Below the pieces are notes generated by a model. It was not told the DNA's origin. It ran no database searches and saw only the letters and a list, made by a program, of their open reading frames with translations. From the NCBI GenBank assembly GCA_024102975.1, contig JAGFJD010000137.1, positions 1 to 57,742 of the forward strand: a stretch of DNA of 57,742 bases. The letters are read 5' to 3'. Position numbers and translations under genes: made by a program. Positions 55,157 to 57,742 of the stretch are shown one piece after another (positions within the stretch are counted from its first letter, which is position 1; every line of letters begins with the position of its first letter). The DNA comes from Phaeodactylibacter sp. (GTDB lineage Bacteria > Bacteroidota > Bacteroidia > Chitinophagales > Saprospiraceae).

Positions 55157-56539
55157 ATGAAAAAACACTACGTTCCGATGCTGCTGCTTGCAGCTCTGTT
55201 TTTGCTCTCTTCCCTGCCGGTGCTAGCCCAGTGGACCTCCTTTACCGGCGGAAACACCAACGGCTTCATCGTTGAATTTGCCGAACACGAAGGCGACATT
55301 TACGCCTGTGGCTTTTTCACCCGCATTGGCGGCCAGCAGGCCCGCTACATCGCCCGCTGGAACGGCGCGCAGTGGGAATCCGTCGGCGCCGGCCTGCCCG
55401 ATGAAGGGCACAGCCTGTACTCCTTTCAGGAGGCCCTCCACGTGGCCAAATACGAGTGGGGCACCGATTCCAATTACCTCTTCCGCTGGAACAGCGACAT
55501 CGACACCTGGAGCCGCCTGGGCGGCAGCTTCCACCTGACGAACGCCGACCCCGCCGCCTTCCGGACGGCCTCCCTCTATGCTCTGGGCGAATACGGCGGC
55601 CAGCTCATCGTCGCCGGCGAGTTCGACCGCATCGGCGCCGACACCGTCAACGGGATCGCCGCCTGGAACGGCGTGACGTGGGAACCCCTCGGCCAGGGCT
55701 TCGCCGGCTACATCGACGGCGGCCCGCAAATCCTGTACCCGCATTCCCTGGCGGCACACGATGGCTGGCTCTATGCCGCCGGCAACTTCAAGATGGCGGG
55801 AGAGGTAGTGGCCAACGGCATCGCCCGCTGGAACGGCAGCGCCTGGGAAGCCCTGGGCGAAGGCTTCAACGGGGCTGTCTACGGCATCGAAATTTACAAC
55901 GGGGAGCTGTACGCCGGAGGCGCCTTCACCCGGTCGGGCGACAACAGCCTGGGCCTCGTCGCCAAATGGGACGGCAGCGAATGGGTAAACCCCGGCATTG
56001 CCGTAGACTACTCCTCTACCCCGCCCTTCCCATTCGCCCACACCCTGCGCAGCATCAACGGCCGGCTGTACGTACTCGGCGGCTTCAATTTATGTACGAA
56101 TACCAACGGCAGCAACGTCCCCTGCGGCGGCATCCTCGCCTTCGACGGCGAAACCTGGGACGGGCTGGACGGCGGCATTTCCGGAGAGGCGGAGGCCATC
56201 ATCCCCTACAAAGGGGGCGTCCTGGTGGGCGGCTTTTTCAACCAGGCGGGCGGCGTATCTGTCAACAATATGGCGCTGTGGGGCGTGGTATCGCCCACGA
56301 TTGACCCATCCGCCGGGGCGGACATACGGGTGTTCCCCAATCCCGCCGGAGAAGTGCTGTACGTGCGGGGGGCGGTCGCTTTCGAATATGCACTGTACGA
56401 TATGGCGGGGCGGCTGGCGAAGCAGGGGCATAAAACAGCCGGGGAAGCTATTTCGCTGGCGGGCCTGCCCCGGGGCGTGTACTGCCTGCGGGCACACACT
56501 GAGGAAGGCGTGGCGGTGCGGAGGGTGGTCAGGGAGTAA
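55157..56539 (+). CDS. Secreted propeller-like protein with T9SS type A sorting domain
   Basis: 460 residues from ATG 55157, which starts a clear signal peptide (KKHYVPMLLLAALFLLSSLP). At least six blades carry the pattern YACGFFTRIGGQQARYIARW, IVAGEFDRIGADTVNGIAAW, YAAGNFKMAGEVVANGIARW, YAGGAFTRSGDNSLGLVAKW, each followed by NG-x-x-W-x-x-L/V-G. This is the delta-60/kelch-like propeller seen in many extracellular Bacteroidota proteins. A sorting domain (IRVFPNPAGEVLYVRGAVAF ... GLPRGVYCLRAHTEEGVAVR) ends it. Binding role likely; ligand unknown. Confidence 0.88.
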   Translation: MKKHYVPMLLLAALFLLSSLPVLAQWTSFTGGNTNGFIVEFAEHEGDIYACGFFTRIGGQQARYIARWNGAQWESVGAGLPDEGHSLYSFQEALHVAKYEWGTDSNYLFRWNSDIDTWSRLGGSFHLTNADPAAFRTASLYALGEYGGQLIVAGEFDRIGADTVNGIAAWNGVTWEPLGQGFAGYIDGGPQILYPHSLAAHDGWLYAAGNFKMAGEVVANGIARWNGSAWEALGEGFNGAVYGIEIYNGELYAGGAFTRSGDNSLGLVAKWDGSEWVNPGIAVDYSSTPPFPFAHTLRSINGRLYVLGGFNLCTNTNGSNVPCGGILAFDGETWDGLDGGISGEAEAIIPYKGGVLVGGFFNQAGGVSVNNMALWGVVSPTIDPSAGADIRVFPNPAGEVLYVRGAVAFEYALYDMAGRLAKQGHKTAGEAISLAGLPRGVYCLRAHTEEGVAVRRVVRE

Positions 56540-56588
56540 TTCTCCTCCAGTCGGCGTTGTGCAGAATGGTTAAAACCAGACAGGATTA

Positions 56589-57740
56589 TACTAGGCGCGG
56601 TCACCAGAGGTGAAAAGTTGGAGAGTACCTATCTTTGTTGGTGACCAAACCCACAAAATATGTACTCTCCGATAATCAGCGAAGCTGACTATGAACATGC
56701 AAGGTACTACAAAAAGTACGGTTGTTCACCACTAATCCGCCAACGCATGCATGTACTATACCTTCGAGCCAAGGGGCTTCGCCCAGGGGCTTGCGCCGAG
56801 GCGGCCGACGTACACCCGAACTCGGTTACCCGGTGGACAAAGGCTTATATGGAACGAGGGCGGGCGGGGCTGCTGGCAGTAGAGTGCTACCGCCCTGCCA
56901 GCGATTTGGCAACCTATGCCGACAAGATCAAGGCTGATTTTGACAAGGATCCGCCTCGTTGTGCCAGCGAGGCGCGCAAACGGATCAAGCAGCTTACCGG
57001 CTTGGAGCGTGGAATGACTCAAGTGCGCAAATTTGTCAAGCACGTACTCAAGTTTCGCTACCGTAAGTTCCGCCCTCTACCAGGAGGGAAGACGCCTATC
57101 GAAGAACTAGCCGCCAAGCAGGCGGCTTTTCTTGAAGGGACGCTGAACCCCTTGTTGGATAAGGCGGCACGGGGAGTGGCCGAGGTGTTCTTTGTCGATG
57201 CGGCACACCCCGTACAAGGCTTTCACAGTGGCCATGTATGGAGCGAGAAGCCCGTCTGCGTCAGGACATCAAGCGGCCGGCAGCGAGTGAACATCTTGGG
57301 GGCTATGCATGCTACCACACATGAATTGTACAGCATCAGCACTACAGATTATATCAAGGCAACAACCGTTGTCGAGCTCATTAGCTTCCTTCGCGAAGAA
57401 CTGCCGGGCAGGAGCATACACTTGGTCTTAGACAATGCTCGCTATCAAAGGTGCAAATTGGTCGCCAAGGCCGCCAGGAAATACCGGGTTCACCTCGTAT
57501 TCCTGCCCCCATATTCGCCTAACCTGAACCTAATCGAACGGTTTTGGAAATATCTCAAAAAGAAAGTCTTGGCTGGCTTTCATTATCCCACTAAAGAGGC
57601 CTTCGTTGAAGCCATTGACAACTTTATTGACGAAGTCAATGAAGGCCTGCACGAAAATGAGATCGACGAATTGATGAACCTTAAATTTCAGCTCCTTGAA
57701 GCCGCTTGACATTTTCACCTCTGGTGACCGAGCGGTGTAT
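56589..57740. mobile_element. IS630-family insertion sequence, apparently intact
   Basis: The terminal inverted repeats match over 19 bp: CGGTCACCAGAGGTGAAAA at 56598-56616 and its complement at 57712-57730. Weaker matching continues outward to a TA on each side (56589-56590 and 57738-57739), which fits the TA target-site duplication of IS630/Tc1-type elements. It encloses one full-length transposase gene. Confidence 0.88.
56660..57709 (+). CDS. IS630-family transposase
   Basis: 349 residues. An N-terminal helix-turn-helix region includes RMHVLYLRAKGLRPGACAEA then ADVHPNSVTRWTKAYMERGR. The DDE catalytic domain has the first Asp in EVFFVDAAHPVQGF, the second in SIHLVLDNARYQRC, and the Glu in LPPYSPNLNLIERFWKYLKK, the standard IS630/DDE_3 signature. 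No frameshift or stop, so it is probably active. Length and placement between matching terminal repeats agree with a complete single-ORF element. Confidence 0.95.
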   Translation: MYSPIISEADYEHARYYKKYGCSPLIRQRMHVLYLRAKGLRPGACAEAADVHPNSVTRWTKAYMERGRAGLLAVECYRPASDLATYADKIKADFDKDPPRCASEARKRIKQLTGLERGMTQVRKFVKHVLKFRYRKFRPLPGGKTPIEELAAKQAAFLEGTLNPLLDKAARGVAEVFFVDAAHPVQGFHSGHVWSEKPVCVRTSSGRQRVNILGAMHATTHELYSISTTDYIKATTVVELISFLREELPGRSIHLVLDNARYQRCKLVAKAARKYRVHLVFLPPYSPNLNLIERFWKYLKKKVLAGFHYPTKEAFVEAIDNFIDEVNEGLHENEIDELMNLKFQLLEAA

Positions 57741-57742
57741 AA

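Overview
The window is about 57.7 kb of GC-rich DNA that reads as the chromosome of a marine or environmental Bacteroidota, most likely a Saprospiria/Lewinellaceae-type bacterium. The grounds are: several secreted proteins ending in type IX secretion (T9SS) sorting domains of type A and type B, two TonB-dependent receptors with CarboxypepD-like N-termini, a hybrid two-component regulator with Y_Y_Y and AraC domains, few Shine-Dalgarno sequences, and several promoters of the Bacteroidota TAnnTTTG (-7) type. The taxonomic call is an inference from gene content, not from a marker tree.

Layout. 0.1-4.5 kb: RND efflux adaptor and permease. 4.9-7.2 kb (minus): a 5'-truncated remnant and a di-heme cytochrome c peroxidase family protein. 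7.3-11.4 kb: xanthine dehydrogenase-type small and large subunits followed by a 33-codon stump of xdhC. 11.4-11.9 kb (minus): YrdC/Sua5-type protein. 12.3-16.8 kb: two tandem paralogous PKD proteins with T9SS type B ends. 17-19.4 kb: rplS and a class C serine hydrolase. 19.5-23.2 kb (minus): a TonB receptor behind a clear TPP riboswitch, and a NadR-like kinase. 23.4-26 kb: DUF3667 membrane protein, a conserved hypothetical, era. 26.7-32.2 kb: a second TonB receptor, rbfA, recG. 32.4-33.3 kb: an EAD11-like adaptor whose frame is broken at an A11 tract, then a possible structured RNA with a 20-codon ORF. 33.3-40.3 kb (minus): a helical hypothetical, a DUF2807 protein, a T9SS-sorted serine hydrolase and a BNR/Ycf48-like secreted protein. 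40.6-45 kb: a 1452-residue hybrid sensor/regulator with 14 propeller repeats. 45.1-46.2 kb: a DUF4160/DUF2442 pair and a truncated methyltransferase. 46.5-56.5 kb: two large paralogous T9SS type A surface proteins, an alpha/beta hydrolase and a propeller-like T9SS protein. 56.6-57.7 kb: an intact IS630-family element.

The most unusual signal lies between the genes. About twenty intergenic spacers hold degenerate tandem arrays with a period of 8 bp (sometimes 9 or 10). The repeated word differs from place to place (for example GTGTAAAA, GGTTGATT, GGTGTATT, ACACCTAC, AATGAAAC). In many cases the array occurs as two facing arms complementary to one another, so the spacer could fold into a long imperfect hairpin. 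Some arrays run up to or through a start codon (nadR-like, era, recG, second PKD gene), and others carry shared end sequences, suggesting several sub-families. I know of no description of this as one class; it is the candidate I would look at first.

Functional links that can be argued: TPP riboswitch, TonB receptor and NadR-like kinase as a thiamin salvage locus; XDH subunits with lost XdhC; rbfA/recG divergent from one promoter region; and a large investment in T9SS cell-surface proteins, several in paralogous pairs.
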